DNA of 64,000 bases from Haladaptatus sp. DJG-WS-42 (lineage in GTDB: Archaea > Halobacteriota > Halobacteria > Halobacteriales > Halococcaceae). The position numbers were made by a program, and so were the translations under genes. Location: assembly GCF_037198285.1 (NCBI RefSeq), contig NZ_CP147243.1, positions 1,976,422 to 2,040,421 of the forward strand. The letters are read 5' to 3'. Position 1 is the first letter of the stretch; each line of letters starts with the position of its first letter. Under the pieces are notes generated by a model, which was given only the letters and a program-made list of their open reading frames with translations, had not been told where the DNA came from and searched no databases. Below, piece by piece: positions 52,090 through 61,457 of this stretch.

Positions 52090-53160
52090 ATGACTGATTC
52101 GCAGCGACGGACGACCGGACTGTTGACGCGCCGACAAGCTCTCGCTTCCGGAGCTGGACTACTGACAGCAGGACTCGCTGGCTGCACCTCGGGCGGGGCA
52201 ACCGCTGGTGGCGGCGCTGATTCTGGCGACGATGACGGACCGGTCGTCGCGGCGTCGTTCTTCAGTTTCTTCGACTTCGCTCGGAAAATTGCCGCTGACA
52301 CGCCGGTGCAGGTGAAAAATCTGGTTCCGACCGGGCTCCACGGCCACGGGTGGGAACCGAACGCGAGCGTCACGAAAGACATCATCGAAGCGGACGTCTT
52401 CCTCAACGTCGGCGAAAACTTCCAGCCGTGGGCCGACCGCGCGATTCAGACGCTCAAAGACGACAACGTCGAGACGGCGCTCATCAACGCCCGCGAAGGC
52501 GTCGAACTCGTGGACCTCGCCGCCAGCTTAGACCCCGAAGAAGAGGGCGTCGGCCAAGGCCGCGGGCAAGACCCGCACTTTTGGCTCGACCCACAACGGG
52601 CGAAAACGTCGGTCGATAACATCCGGGATGGCTTCGTCGAGAACTTCCCCGACCACGAAGACACCTTCACCGAGAACGCAGAGACGTACAAAACCGACGT
52701 GCTCGACCGCATCGATGCCGACTACCAAGCTGTCTTCGACGCCGCAGAGCGCAAAGTCGTCCAGTTGGCGGCACACAACGCCTTCCAGTACATCGGCGTG
52801 CGCTACGGCGTCGAGATGCGCCCGCTCGTCGTGAACCTCGCCGCGAGTGGCGACGTGAAACCGAGCGACATCACGGAAGCGAAAGACGTCATCGAGGAAC
52901 ACGACATCAAGTACATCGGCGCGGGCGTCTTCGAGACGCGAAAGCCCGCAGAGCAACTGCTCGCTGAGACGCCGGTCGAAGCCTACTACCCGGTCACGCC
53001 ATACGCGGGCGTCCGCGAGGACTGGGTCGCAGAGAACTGGGGCTACGAGGAAATCGCGTACAACATCAACATGCCCACCTTCGAAGTCGTCCTCGGGAAC
53101 AAAACGCCCGCAGAAGTCGGCCTCGACGGGTGGAACGACGAATGGAGGAATTTCGAATGA
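52090..53160 (+). CDS. znuA: zinc/manganese ABC transporter substrate-binding lipoprotein (ZnuA/TroA family)
   Basis: The protein begins with twin arginines (TRRQALASGAGLL) and a lipobox AGLAGC, so it is exported by Tat and lipid-anchored. The mature part has the TroA/ZnuA pattern: HGHGWEPNASV with a likely His ligand, DPHFWLDPQRA, AAHNAFQYIGVRYG and a late Asp/Glu-containing TPYAGVREDW. The His-rich loop seen in some ZnuA proteins is absent, so manganese is as possible as zinc. It is translated with overlap into the ATPase gene. Confidence 0.9.
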   Translation: MTDSQRRTTGLLTRRQALASGAGLLTAGLAGCTSGGATAGGGADSGDDDGPVVAASFFSFFDFARKIAADTPVQVKNLVPTGLHGHGWEPNASVTKDIIEADVFLNVGENFQPWADRAIQTLKDDNVETALINAREGVELVDLAASLDPEEEGVGQGRGQDPHFWLDPQRAKTSVDNIRDGFVENFPDHEDTFTENAETYKTDVLDRIDADYQAVFDAAERKVVQLAAHNAFQYIGVRYGVEMRPLVVNLAASGDVKPSDITEAKDVIEEHDIKYIGAGVFETRKPAEQLLAETPVEAYYPVTPYAGVREDWVAENWGYEEIAYNINMPTFEVVLGNKTPAEVGLDGWNDEWRNFE

Positions 53161-53900
53161 GCGGGGAAACTCCGGTCATCGACCTCACGGACGTGTCGTT
53201 TGGCTACACCACAACGCCCGTGGTCGAAGACATCTCACTCCGGATTGATTCGGGCGAGTACGTTGCTGTGGTCGGCCCGAACGGCTCCGGCAAATCGACG
53301 CTGATGAAGCTCATGCTCGGATTGCTCCAACCCGACGCGGGCAGTGCGCGACTGTTCGGCCAGCCGTCTCACGCCTTTGACGACGGCGCACGAATTGGCT
53401 ATGTCGCCCAGCACGCGAGTGCCTCAAAGGAGATGCCAATCACGGTGCGCGAGGTCGTGAAGATGGGCCGTTTCCCGCACGTCGGCGTTGGCCGACTTTC
53501 ACAGGAAGATTGGGACATCGTCGACCGGGCGCTCGACACCGTCGGGATGACCGCGTTCGCAAACCGGCGCGTGACGCAGTTGTCGGGCGGGCAGCGCCAG
53601 CGGGCGTTCATCGCACGAGCGCTCGCCGGGGAAGCCGACCTGCTCGTCTTAGACGAGCCAACCGTCGGGGTTGACGCGGAGTCGGTCGAAGCGTTTTACG
53701 ACCTTCTCTCTGCGCTAAACGAACAAGGCATCACCATCCTGCTTATCGAACACGACCTCGGCGCGGTGACCGAGCACGCCGCTCGCGTGGTCTGTCTCAA
53801 CCGGGGCATCTACTTCGACGGCCCGACCGACGAATTCATAGAGAGCAACGCGCTCGGGCGGGCGTTTGGCACCGCCACTGCAATTGGAGGGGTTCAATGA
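53157..53900 (+). CDS. znuC: metal ABC transporter ATP-binding protein (ZnuC type)
   Basis: ABC ATPase of 247 residues with Walker A GPNGSGKSTLMKL, signature LSGGQRQRAFIARAL, Walker B LLVLDEPTVGVD and an H-loop IEHDLG. Its ATG at 53157 overlaps the stop of the substrate-binding gene (ATGA). It drives import through the permease encoded next. Confidence 0.93.
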   Translation: MSGETPVIDLTDVSFGYTTTPVVEDISLRIDSGEYVAVVGPNGSGKSTLMKLMLGLLQPDAGSARLFGQPSHAFDDGARIGYVAQHASASKEMPITVREVVKMGRFPHVGVGRLSQEDWDIVDRALDTVGMTAFANRRVTQLSGGQRQRAFIARALAGEADLLVLDEPTVGVDAESVEAFYDLLSALNEQGITILLIEHDLGAVTEHAARVVCLNRGIYFDGPTDEFIESNALGRAFGTATAIGGVQ

Positions 53901-54919
53901 TACCGCTCGACGTGCTTTTGCAGGCAAGTCCGCTCGACCCCGTCTTGTCGCCGCTCTACGTGCTGCTCGACCTCTGGTACTGGCTGCTCACCCAGCTGTA
54001 CCACATGACCGGCCTCGAACTCATCAGCCCCGACTACAAATTCATGCACCGGGCCATCCTCGTTGGCCTCTGTATTGGCGTGATGGCCCCGCTCATCGGG
54101 ACGTTCCTCGTCCACCGCCAACTCGCGTTGATTGGGGACGCGCTCGCCCACACCGCCTTTGCGGGCGTTGCGATTGGGCTGTTCTTGAACGCCGTGCTCA
54201 ATCTCGGCGTCTCGCCGTACCTCACGGCGGTCGTCGTCGCCATCCTCGCCGCGTTGCTCATCGAACTCATCTCTGAGGCGACCGACGCCTACAACGACGT
54301 ATCGATGGCAATCGTCCTCTCGACCGGGTTCGCGCTCGGGTCGGTGCTCATCAGCATCAACGCGGGCGGCCTCGCGGTCGGCGTCAATCAGTTCCTCTTC
54401 GGGAACCTCTCGACCGTTTCCGCTGAGAACGCCGCCATCTTGCTCGTGTTGTTCGCCATCATCGTCGGCACGGTTGCGCTGTTTCGCAACCAACTGCTGT
54501 ACGTCACCTTCGACGAGACGGCCGCGGCCGTCTCCGGCCTGTCAGTTTCGTGGTTCAACCGCGTGATGGTTATGCTCACCGCGATGGTCGTCGTCGGCGC
54601 GATGCAGATTATGGGCGTCATTCTCGTCGCCGCGATGCTCGTCGTCCCGGTTGCCGGGGCAACGCAGGTGTCACGGAGCTTCTCCGAGTCGTTGGTCGTC
54701 TCGGTCGTGCTCGCACAACTCGCCGTCTTGCTCGGCATCGGGGTTTCCTACTACGGCGGGGCGACCGCTGGTGGCGTCATCGTGCTCGTCGCCGTTGCGC
54801 TCTACATCGGTGCCGTCGCGATTGGCAAACTCCAGACGCGGTTTACGGAAGACACCGTGCCGGAACTTGGCAGTATCACCACCACGAAAAAGAAAACCGT
54901 CGAATCGGATTCGGACTGA
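53897..54919 (+). CDS. znuB: metal ABC transporter permease (ZnuB type)
   Basis: A permease of 340 residues with about nine helices and the family-typical GTFLVHRQLALIGDALAHTAFAG and the ABC-3 landmark GVILVAAMLVVPVAGATQ. Overlaps the ATPase end by four bases, completing a single ABC importer operon of three genes. The last residues are charged and cytoplasmic. Confidence 0.93.
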   Translation: MIPLDVLLQASPLDPVLSPLYVLLDLWYWLLTQLYHMTGLELISPDYKFMHRAILVGLCIGVMAPLIGTFLVHRQLALIGDALAHTAFAGVAIGLFLNAVLNLGVSPYLTAVVVAILAALLIELISEATDAYNDVSMAIVLSTGFALGSVLISINAGGLAVGVNQFLFGNLSTVSAENAAILLVLFAIIVGTVALFRNQLLYVTFDETAAAVSGLSVSWFNRVMVMLTAMVVVGAMQIMGVILVAAMLVVPVAGATQVSRSFSESLVVSVVLAQLAVLLGIGVSYYGGATAGGVIVLVAVALYIGAVAIGKLQTRFTEDTVPELGSITTTKKKTVESDSD

Positions 54920-54923
54920 TTTT

Positions 54924-56060
54924 TCACCCGCGGAGTGCGTCCACGGGATTCAGATTCGCCGCGCGCCACGCCGGGTAGAGGCCCGACAGTAAACTCGCCC
55001 CGAGCGCGAAGCCGTAGGCTTGGGCGATGAACACGAAGTTCGCCATCGTGAACACCCCCCACGGGTCGCCGAGGATGAACTGGCTCACCGCCATCCCTGC
55101 GACAATCGACAACAGGATGCCGACAACTCCGCCGAGAATCCCGAGCAACAGCGCCTCGACGAGGATGATGCCGAGAATCTCGACCTTTTGTACCCCAACC
55201 GCGCGTAGCACGCCGATTTCGGTGCGGCGCTCGATGGTACTCATGAGCATCACGTTCAGGATGCTCACGCCTGCGACGACGAGCGAAATGGCGCCAATCG
55301 CAATCAGGAACGACCCGATGGCGTCGAACGCTTGGGTGATCTGGTCTGAGATGTCCGCGAGTTCGAACACCTCATAGCGGGTGTCGCGGTCGTTCAACTC
55401 GCGGATGGCGTCTGCGGTGGCGTTGGCTTCGAGGCCCGACCCCGCATCGACGACGATTTGGTCGTACTCACGGGCGGGAAACTCACCGATTGGGAGGACA
55501 ACGGCGTTGCTCGCAGAGGTTGGTGAGAACGCTTGGCTTGCCGCGAGAATCGCACTCACGCGGTAGCTCTTCCCATCAACCATGATGCTGTTGCCAACGC
55601 GCACGCCGAGATTTTCCGCGAGATTCGTGCCGATGAGCGCGCCGCTTCGCAGCGTTGGCGGGAGCGTGCCGGATTCTGCTTCATAGAGGTCGCCCGGCCG
55701 CGACACGCCAAAGATTTGAACCACCTGTCGTTCGTTGCTGAACTCAACCACCCCCTGTCCCTGTGCAATCGGTGTGACGGTCGCACCGGGAGCGGCCCGT
55801 TCGATGTTCTGGACGTCGCGGTCGGTGAGTGCGCTCACGCCTTCGTCAAACGCGGGTGAGACGATGATTTCGCTCCCGATGTCGCCGAGCGAATCGGTGA
55901 CGCTCACCTGCAGTGTGTTGCCGAAGATGCCGAGTGAGGCAATCGCGAGGACGCCAATGACGATGCCGAGCATGGCAAGCGCAGAACGCACCTTGTTGCG
56001 CGTCAGGTTGCGCCGCGCCATCATTATCGACGGGAAACGCCGGTAGAGCGGCTCAAGCAT
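54924..56060 (-). CDS. ABC transporter permease, MacB/FtsX-like
   Basis: The 378-residue protein has an N-terminal helix (LTRNKVRSALAMLGIVIG), a large extracytoplasmic domain (residues 45-245) and three C-terminal helices (FtsX-type; AIGAISLVVAGVSILNVM and LLGILGGVVGILLSIV). The pattern matches MacB/LolE-type permeases that use a power stroke on a periplasmic or surface partner, not a channel. Its start overlaps the ATPase stop. Confidence 0.9.
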   Translation of the reverse strand: MLEPLYRRFPSIMMARRNLTRNKVRSALAMLGIVIGVLAIASLGIFGNTLQVSVTDSLGDIGSEIIVSPAFDEGVSALTDRDVQNIERAAPGATVTPIAQGQGVVEFSNERQVVQIFGVSRPGDLYEAESGTLPPTLRSGALIGTNLAENLGVRVGNSIMVDGKSYRVSAILAASQAFSPTSASNAVVLPIGEFPAREYDQIVVDAGSGLEANATADAIRELNDRDTRYEVFELADISDQITQAFDAIGSFLIAIGAISLVVAGVSILNVMLMSTIERRTEIGVLRAVGVQKVEILGIILVEALLLGILGGVVGILLSIVAGMAVSQFILGDPWGVFTMANFVFIAQAYGFALGASLLSGLYPAWRAANLNPVDALRG

Positions 56061-56754
56061 CGTGTTCCTCCTCGGCCAGCGCGTCGTCGCCGTCGATGAC
56101 GCCGTCTACGATGTTGACCCGGCGGTCTGCGTAGGCTGCCACGTTCGGGTCGTGGGTGACCGCGATGATGCCAACGCCTTCGTCGCAGATTTCCCGCAGG
56201 CGGTCTAAAATCTCCTTTCCGGTTTTCTGGTCTAAGTTCCCCGTTGGCTCGTCTGCGAGCAGGACTTGGGGTTCGTTCACGAGCGACCGCGCGATGGCGA
56301 CGCGCTGTTGTTGCCCCCCGGAGAGTTCTTTGGGGAGGTGGTCTAATCGGTCGCCAAGGCCGAAGCTGGTGAGCAGTTCAATGGCTTTCTCGCGGCCCTT
56401 TTTGTTTCCCGCGCCGCCGAACAGCGTCGGGAGTTCGACGTTCTCGGTCGCGGTGAGCGACGGGATGAGGTAGAAGTCTTGGAAGATGAAGCCAATTGCT
56501 CCCTGTCGAGCGTTGGTGCGCTCGCGGTCTGAGAGCGTGGTCACGTCTTCGCCGCGAAGCAACACCGTGCCTTCGCTTGGCTCGTCGAGCAGGCCAATCA
56601 TGTTGAGCATGGTCGATTTCCCGGAGCCACTTGGCCCCATCACCGCGACGAACTCGCCGGATTCGATGGCGAAATCCACGCCCTTGAGGACGGTGAGCGT
56701 CTCGCCGCCGAGCTCGTAGCGCTTGACCACGTCGCGCAGTTCAACGAGTGCCAT
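56053..56754 (-). CDS. ABC transporter ATP-binding protein, LolD/MacB-like
   Basis: A 233-residue ATPase beginning at ATG 56754: MALVELRDVVKRYELGGE. Walker A GPSGSGKSTMLNM, signature LSGGQQQRVAIARSL and Walker B LLADEPTGNLD are intact, and the Q-loop is in FIFQDFYLIPSLTATENVELP, typical for LolD/MacB. The start lies inside the previous gene's end (14-bp overlap), so all four genes form one operon. Confidence 0.93.
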   Translation of the reverse strand: MALVELRDVVKRYELGGETLTVLKGVDFAIESGEFVAVMGPSGSGKSTMLNMIGLLDEPSEGTVLLRGEDVTTLSDRERTNARQGAIGFIFQDFYLIPSLTATENVELPTLFGGAGNKKGREKAIELLTSFGLGDRLDHLPKELSGGQQQRVAIARSLVNEPQVLLADEPTGNLDQKTGKEILDRLREICDEGVGIIAVTHDPNVAAYADRRVNIVDGVIDGDDALAEEEHDA

Positions 56755-58225
56755 TGCGTGAGTTGCGCCAAGCGTAGCCGATGACGCCGACCACGAGCAA
56801 GACGACGACCAGCCCGCCGATGATGAGCGGGAGGCTGAAGCCGCCGTCGTCTTGTGGAGCGGACGCGGGCTGGGACTCTTCGATGCGAACCTGCACCGTC
56901 TCTGTGCGCTCTTCGCCGCCCGCACGGTAGGTGACGCTCACGGGGACGGCGGTCGCGTTGTCGTTGACCTCGGCGTAGAGGTCGAACACAACGAAGTCAC
57001 TCTGTGGAACCGTGCCAACGAAGTACTCTTTGAACGGTTGGGCGGGCGTCACGCCGTCTGCGGGGACGACCCGGACGACGACGCTCTCTGCGGTGCCTTG
57101 GCCGATGTTACTCGCACTCCCGGTGATGTGGAGTTTCCCGTCTTCGAACTCGGTGTTGATGCCGGTGAGCGACACCACGCCAACGCGTGGCGTGTAACGG
57201 AGCGATGTTTGACTCGTTCCTTCGATGGTTCCCATGTCGTAGCTGGCCGTGATGACGAGGTCGGCCGGGTCGGTCACCCCAGAGAGGTTGAGGCGGGCAA
57301 CGCCGGTGCTGTCTGCGTCAATCTCCGAGATGAGTGTGCGTGCGACTGGCACGCCGTCGACCGTGGCCGTGACGACGACGCTGTCGATGGCGGCGTTACC
57401 GAGGTTGAGCACTTCAACGGAGATCGGCGGCGTGACGGTGGTGTCCGTCTCTGGGAGGGTCACGACGCTCGCTTCGACCACGACGTTCTCATTGAGCGAC
57501 TCGATTGTCACGTCGCGGGTCGTCGTGACAGAGCGCCGGTTGTTCGCCGTCGCGTAGTCGAGTCGCGCGTCGATGGCTGTGCGACCCGGGTCTTGGCTTT
57601 CAACGGTGAAGTTGAACGTTGTGAGCGTGCCGGGCTCGAGCCGCGGCAGCACTCGCGCGTCGTCTTCGACGGTGATGTCGTCACCCGAAACCGAGAGGTC
57701 GAGGTCACGCAGTGTGGCTTCCCCGCCGTTCGAGACGCGAACCGTCACGACGCTTTCGGTGTTCGAGACGAGGGTTTCAGAGAGAATCTGGACGCGCGGG
57801 ACTGTCCCCGCGGCCTCCTGTGAGCGCACGTCGATGGTCACGGGGTAGCGAACCGTATCGCTCGACCCGTTCACACTCCGGCCGCGCACTTCGAGTTCGA
57901 GGCGTTTGACGCCCGCTTCGTCGAACGTCGTCGTCAGCGGGACGCTCAGACTTTCACCGGGAGAAATCGTGCCGACATTCTGGACTTCGTCGTACTCCGT
58001 ATTTCCGGTGCGAGCGACCAACTCGATCGACCGCACTTCGAACGCTTGCTGACTGCCCGCAGAGTTGCGGATGGTCGCCGTTACCGTCACGAGGTCGCCA
58101 ACGGCAGGCGATTCCGGCGTGATGGTCGTGCCCGTGACCGAAATGAACGCGTCTTCTTGCGCGAAGACGGTCATCGGTGTGAGCAACGAGAACACGATGA
58201 GTGCCGCGACGAGGGGCGCTTTCAT
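56741..58225 (-). CDS. secreted/surface CARDB-repeat protein, C-terminal membrane anchor
   Basis: The 494-residue protein has a signal peptide (VAALIVFSLLTPMTVFAQE), then at least three tandem beta-sandwich modules with the CARDB/COG1361 pattern (VTVTATIRNSAGS, VVTVRVSNGGEATL, ISVEVLNLGNAAIDS), and one C-terminal helix followed by RNSRNGTR. It should hang outside the membrane. The genes with which it is co-transcribed are MacB-like, so this is probably the extracytoplasmic adaptor of that ABC system, a functional stand-in for MacA. Its sequence is Thr/Val-rich, not adhesin-like. Confidence 0.82.
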   Translation of the reverse strand: MKAPLVAALIVFSLLTPMTVFAQEDAFISVTGTTITPESPAVGDLVTVTATIRNSAGSQQAFEVRSIELVARTGNTEYDEVQNVGTISPGESLSVPLTTTFDEAGVKRLELEVRGRSVNGSSDTVRYPVTIDVRSQEAAGTVPRVQILSETLVSNTESVVTVRVSNGGEATLRDLDLSVSGDDITVEDDARVLPRLEPGTLTTFNFTVESQDPGRTAIDARLDYATANNRRSVTTTRDVTIESLNENVVVEASVVTLPETDTTVTPPISVEVLNLGNAAIDSVVVTATVDGVPVARTLISEIDADSTGVARLNLSGVTDPADLVITASYDMGTIEGTSQTSLRYTPRVGVVSLTGINTEFEDGKLHITGSASNIGQGTAESVVVRVVPADGVTPAQPFKEYFVGTVPQSDFVVFDLYAEVNDNATAVPVSVTYRAGGEERTETVQVRIEESQPASAPQDDGGFSLPLIIGGLVVVLLVVGVIGYAWRNSRNGTR

Positions 58226-58854
58226 GGCGTGAACACCTGTCCGAACACCGCGAGGGCGATGTTGATGCCGACGGGAATCGCAACGGTGTACAGCCCCTGT
58301 CTAAAGCTGAGGTTTCGTGCGTGTTTCACGGCAAACGCCCAGAGGAACGCACTCCAGAGCGTGAACACGATGCCGACGGCCGACGCGAGTCGGAGCGTCG
58401 AACTCTGAGTCACGGCGACCGAATACGCCTGAATGGCCTCCGGCGACGTTGGTGCGGGAATCCCTTGCAGCGCGAAGTACATCGCACCGATGCCGAGCAA
58501 CCCACCGAAGATGGAGGGGAGAAAACCCCAGCCAGTCAGTGCGAGCGTTTTCGTGAACTTTCCCTCTCCATCGAACACGATGGAGATGACGTGAAACAGG
58601 ATGGCGAACACGAACCAGATGACGAACTGCGCGACAAGCGCGCCGCCAATCCCGAACGCGTATGCGAGAATCGCTACTGCCTGGCCACCTTCGGCGGGGA
58701 ATGCGGAAACGATGCGAGAGAGCAAGAGGTACGACGTGATAGCACTCAAAACCCCCGCACCTAATATGATTCCAGCGGCCCCCAACAACCGCGGTGACTC
58801 GGCCTCCTCCCGGAAGAACGCATCCGGGTTCGTAATAAGGTCGAGAATCATCAC
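58222..58854 (-). CDS. Yip1-family membrane protein
   Basis: The 210-residue protein has about five helices and the Yip1-like pattern, beginning LDLITNPDAFFREEAES and continuing with helices such as LLGAAGIILGAGVLSAITSYL. It is the first gene of the ABC operon; its stop overlaps the start of the CARDB gene. Yip1-domain proteins are frequent partners of MacB-type operons in haloarchaea. Function unknown. Confidence 0.8.
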   Translation of the reverse strand: MMILDLITNPDAFFREEAESPRLLGAAGIILGAGVLSAITSYLLLSRIVSAFPAEGGQAVAILAYAFGIGGALVAQFVIWFVFAILFHVISIVFDGEGKFTKTLALTGWGFLPSIFGGLLGIGAMYFALQGIPAPTSPEAIQAYSVAVTQSSTLRLASAVGIVFTLWSAFLWAFAVKHARNLSFRQGLYTVAIPVGINIALAVFGQVFTP

Positions 58855-58948
58855 CTCATGTTAGTTTCGAGAGGAGTTAACTGTACCAGGGGTACGGTAT
58901 ATCACACAACTCATCATGTGTTTATTTGAGTTTCAGCCCACCCGCTTG

Positions 58949-59383
58949 CTACTTCATCTCCGGTGGTGTCTCTTGGAACTTCAACAGTGCCTCCCGGAAA
59001 TCGTCGGGAACGCGACACGGTTCGCCAGTCTCTGTGTCTACCGCAACATAGGTGACGTGCCCCGAAGCGAGCAGTGCGTCGTCTGCCTTTCTGCGCGCTC
59101 GATAGGCGAAGGTGAGGCTTTTCGTTCCAATCGTCTCTGCGCGCATCGCGTTCACGAGCACGTCATCGAACTCCGCTGAGGCGTGGTAATCCAAATCGAC
59201 GTGGACGACGTGGACGTCCCAGCCGCGAGCTTCGAAGGTGTCGTAGCCGTAGTCAAATTTGCGCAAGAAGGCGTTGAACGTCTCGTCTTGGAAGGTGACG
59301 TAATTGCCATAGAACACAATCCCCTGCATGTCCGTTTCTGCAAACCGTACCCGGTTTTCGAACACGTCGTAGTACTCAGCCAT
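58949..59383 (-). CDS. acyl-CoA thioesterase, 4HBT (YbgC/FadM) family
   Basis: The 144-residue protein has the hotdog-fold signature with FAETDMQGIVFYGNYVTF, where the Asp matches the catalytic Asp of 4-hydroxybenzoyl-CoA thioesterases. HVVHVDLDYHASAEFDD follows. It hydrolyses an acyl- or aryl-CoA ester in the cytoplasm. It is not near the aromatic locus, so a link to aromatics is not implied. The next gene downstream, toward the plus strand, is leuA/cimA-like. Confidence 0.86.
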   Translation of the reverse strand: MAEYYDVFENRVRFAETDMQGIVFYGNYVTFQDETFNAFLRKFDYGYDTFEARGWDVHVVHVDLDYHASAEFDDVLVNAMRAETIGTKSLTFAYRARRKADDALLASGHVTYVAVDTETGEPCRVPDDFREALLKFQETPPEMK

Positions 59384-59425
59384 TGCTCACCGTGGGGTGG
59401 CACACACAAAGAAAGTATGTCGGGG

Positions 59426-60964
59426 TTAGTCGTCCGCGATAACGTGTGTCGATTCGGCCGCAAGCAGGCGGTCTAACGCATCGACCATCGCGTTCACGCT
59501 CGCGCGCGTGATGTCCGCTTCACTGGAGGCGACCGTGACGTGGCGGCCATCGCGGGACATCTCGACTTCGACGGTCACGACGGCGTCGGTGCCGCCCGTA
59601 ATCGCATCGACGTGATAGCTGTCGAGTTGGGCGTCTGCGGCCGGGCCGAGCGCCGAGCGCACCGCAGAGACGGCGGCATCGACTGGGCCGCTGCCCGTGC
59701 CCGAGGCGACGCGTTCTTCGCCATCGACGAGCAGACGGACGCTCGCGGTGGGCGTGCCACCACCCGAGGCGGCAGTGAGACCGAGCAACTCGACGCGGCG
59801 GTCGCGTTCGCGCTGCTGGACTTCCTCTGCAATCGTGAGCAGGTCTGCGTCGGTGACGCGCTTGCCGCGGTCGCCGAGTTCTTTCACCCGAGAGACGACC
59901 GTCCCCAGTTCCTCGGGGGAGACCGAAACGCCGTGTTCGTCGAGTGCGGCTTTGACGCCCGCGCGCCCGGCGTGCTTGCCGAGGACGAGACGCCGCTCCC
60001 GACCCACCTTTTCTGGCGGGTAGGGCTCGTACATCGCGTCGTCTTTGAGCGTGCCGTCGGTGTGGATGCCGCTCTCGTGGCTGAAGGCGTTCTCGCCGAC
60101 GACGGCCTTGTTCGGCGCGAGCGGGATGCCCGTCGCCGTAGCCACGGTCTGGGCGAGTTTGAACAGGCGCGTCGTATCGACCGTCTCGATGCCGTAGCCG
60201 TGGTCGAGCGCGATTGCGACTTCTTCGAGCGCGACGTTGCCCGCGCGCTCACCGATACCGTTTACGGTGGCGTGGATGAGGTCTGCGCCGGCGCGCACGC
60301 TTGCGAGGGCGTTCGAGACGGCGAGGCCCAAGTCGTCGTGGGTGTGGGTGCTCGTTGGCCCCAGCGCGGCAAGCCGCGAGACGGCCTCGTAGGTGTGTTC
60401 GGGCGTCGCGTGCCCGACCGTATCGCAGTAGCAGACGCGGTCTGCGCCTGCGTCGAGCGCCGCGCCAAGCAGTCGTTCGAGGTAATCGAGGTCGGCGCGC
60501 GAGCCGTCTTCGCCGAGGACTTCGACCCAAAGGCCGTGGTCGCGGGCGTACTCCACGAGCGAGGTGGTCTTTTCGACCACACCGTCGCGGGTCGTCCCGA
60601 CTTTTGTTTCGATGTGACGGTCGCTCGACGGCACGACGAGGTGGACGCCATCGACGCCGCAGTCGAGCGCGAGGTCGATGTCGCCTTGGACGCCGCGGGC
60701 GAAACTCGTGACCTTCGCGTCGAGTCCGAGCGAGGCCACGCGCGAGATGGTCTCGCGTTCGCCCGCGCCGGTGCAGGCGCTGCCTGCTTCGATGACCGAG
60801 ACCCGTGCCCGGTCGAGTTCACGGGCAATCTGGGCCTTCTGGTCTGGGGTGAGCGAGACGCCTGGCGCTTGCTCACCGTCGCGGAGCGTTGTATCTACGA
60901 ACTGTACAGAAACCGGGTCAGAGGTGGGATGTGATTCGGGAGGAGACCCGAATAAAACGGTCAC
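59426..60964 (-). CDS. 2-isopropylmalate / (R)-citramalate synthase family protein
   Basis: The 512-residue protein has the DTTLRDGEQAPGVSLTPDQ motif, the metal-binding STHTHDDLGLA, GIGERAGNVALEEV and SHESGIHTDG, and a C-terminal LeuA-dimer regulatory domain (from about residue 385, EVQQRERDRRVELL onward). It condenses acetyl-CoA with 2-oxoisovalerate (leucine) or pyruvate (citramalate, isoleucine). I cannot separate the two by sight; both paralogues exist in haloarchaea. The second substrate decides the pathway. Confidence 0.9.
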   Translation of the reverse strand: MTVLFGSPPESHPTSDPVSVQFVDTTLRDGEQAPGVSLTPDQKAQIARELDRARVSVIEAGSACTGAGERETISRVASLGLDAKVTSFARGVQGDIDLALDCGVDGVHLVVPSSDRHIETKVGTTRDGVVEKTTSLVEYARDHGLWVEVLGEDGSRADLDYLERLLGAALDAGADRVCYCDTVGHATPEHTYEAVSRLAALGPTSTHTHDDLGLAVSNALASVRAGADLIHATVNGIGERAGNVALEEVAIALDHGYGIETVDTTRLFKLAQTVATATGIPLAPNKAVVGENAFSHESGIHTDGTLKDDAMYEPYPPEKVGRERRLVLGKHAGRAGVKAALDEHGVSVSPEELGTVVSRVKELGDRGKRVTDADLLTIAEEVQQRERDRRVELLGLTAASGGGTPTASVRLLVDGEERVASGTGSGPVDAAVSAVRSALGPAADAQLDSYHVDAITGGTDAVVTVEVEMSRDGRHVTVASSEADITRASVNAMVDALDRLLAAESTHVIADD

Positions 60965-61035
60965 TGGTCATGATAGCCATTCTCAGGGAACGCCTCTACG
61001 AACTTAAAGTGGGCCTATGTGGCAGATGTTGCTGC

Positions 61036-61389
61036 TCACTCGACGAGGGCGATACGGTCACCGACTTCGACACCCGCTGCATTCCCAGCGGGCAGTTCGA
61101 GTATCAAATCTGCGGACGCCGCGCCGTATCCGAGCCACGGGCGGAGGGTTTTCACCGCCACCACCTCGCCGTCTCGCGCCCAAATCACGTCGATGGGGAA
61201 GAACACGCAGACCATGTGGATGTCGCGGCGTTTCGCCTTTCCGAAGCGAAAGGCGAGCGCGTAGTCGTCGGGAATCGAGCGCCGGAACATGAGGCCACGG
61301 CCTTGCTGGAGGAGGCTGTCGGCCGTGTCTACCTGCGTTGCGAGGAGTTGCTGCCCGGAACCAGTGTCGTGAACGAGACGCACACCCAC
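61036..61389 (-). CDS. DUF192 domain protein
   Basis: The 117-residue protein fits DUF192: LLQQGRGLMFRRSIPDDYALAF, MVCVFFPIDVIWARDGEVV and a final LELPAGNAAGVEVGDRIAL. There is no signal peptide, so it should be cytosolic. The family's biochemical role is unknown. It is convergent with the gene at 61458 only in the sense of lying on opposite strands back-to-back (69 bp apart), so a shared promoter region serves both. Confidence 0.82.
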   Translation of the reverse strand: MGVRLVHDTGSGQQLLATQVDTADSLLQQGRGLMFRRSIPDDYALAFRFGKAKRRDIHMVCVFFPIDVIWARDGEVVAVKTLRPWLGYGAASADLILELPAGNAAGVEVGDRIALVE

Positions 61390-61457
61390 ACCTCTCCCGG
61401 CGAGTGGAAAAGTGGTTCGGGAGTCAACTTGAAATTCGAGGGCGAACGAGGTGTGGT

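Noticed and set aside
59540-60934. 464-residue plus-strand frame opposite the isopropylmalate/citramalate synthase
   Set aside because: The antisense of a gene with intact catalytic motifs; composition is Arg/Val/Ala-rich without recognisable domains.
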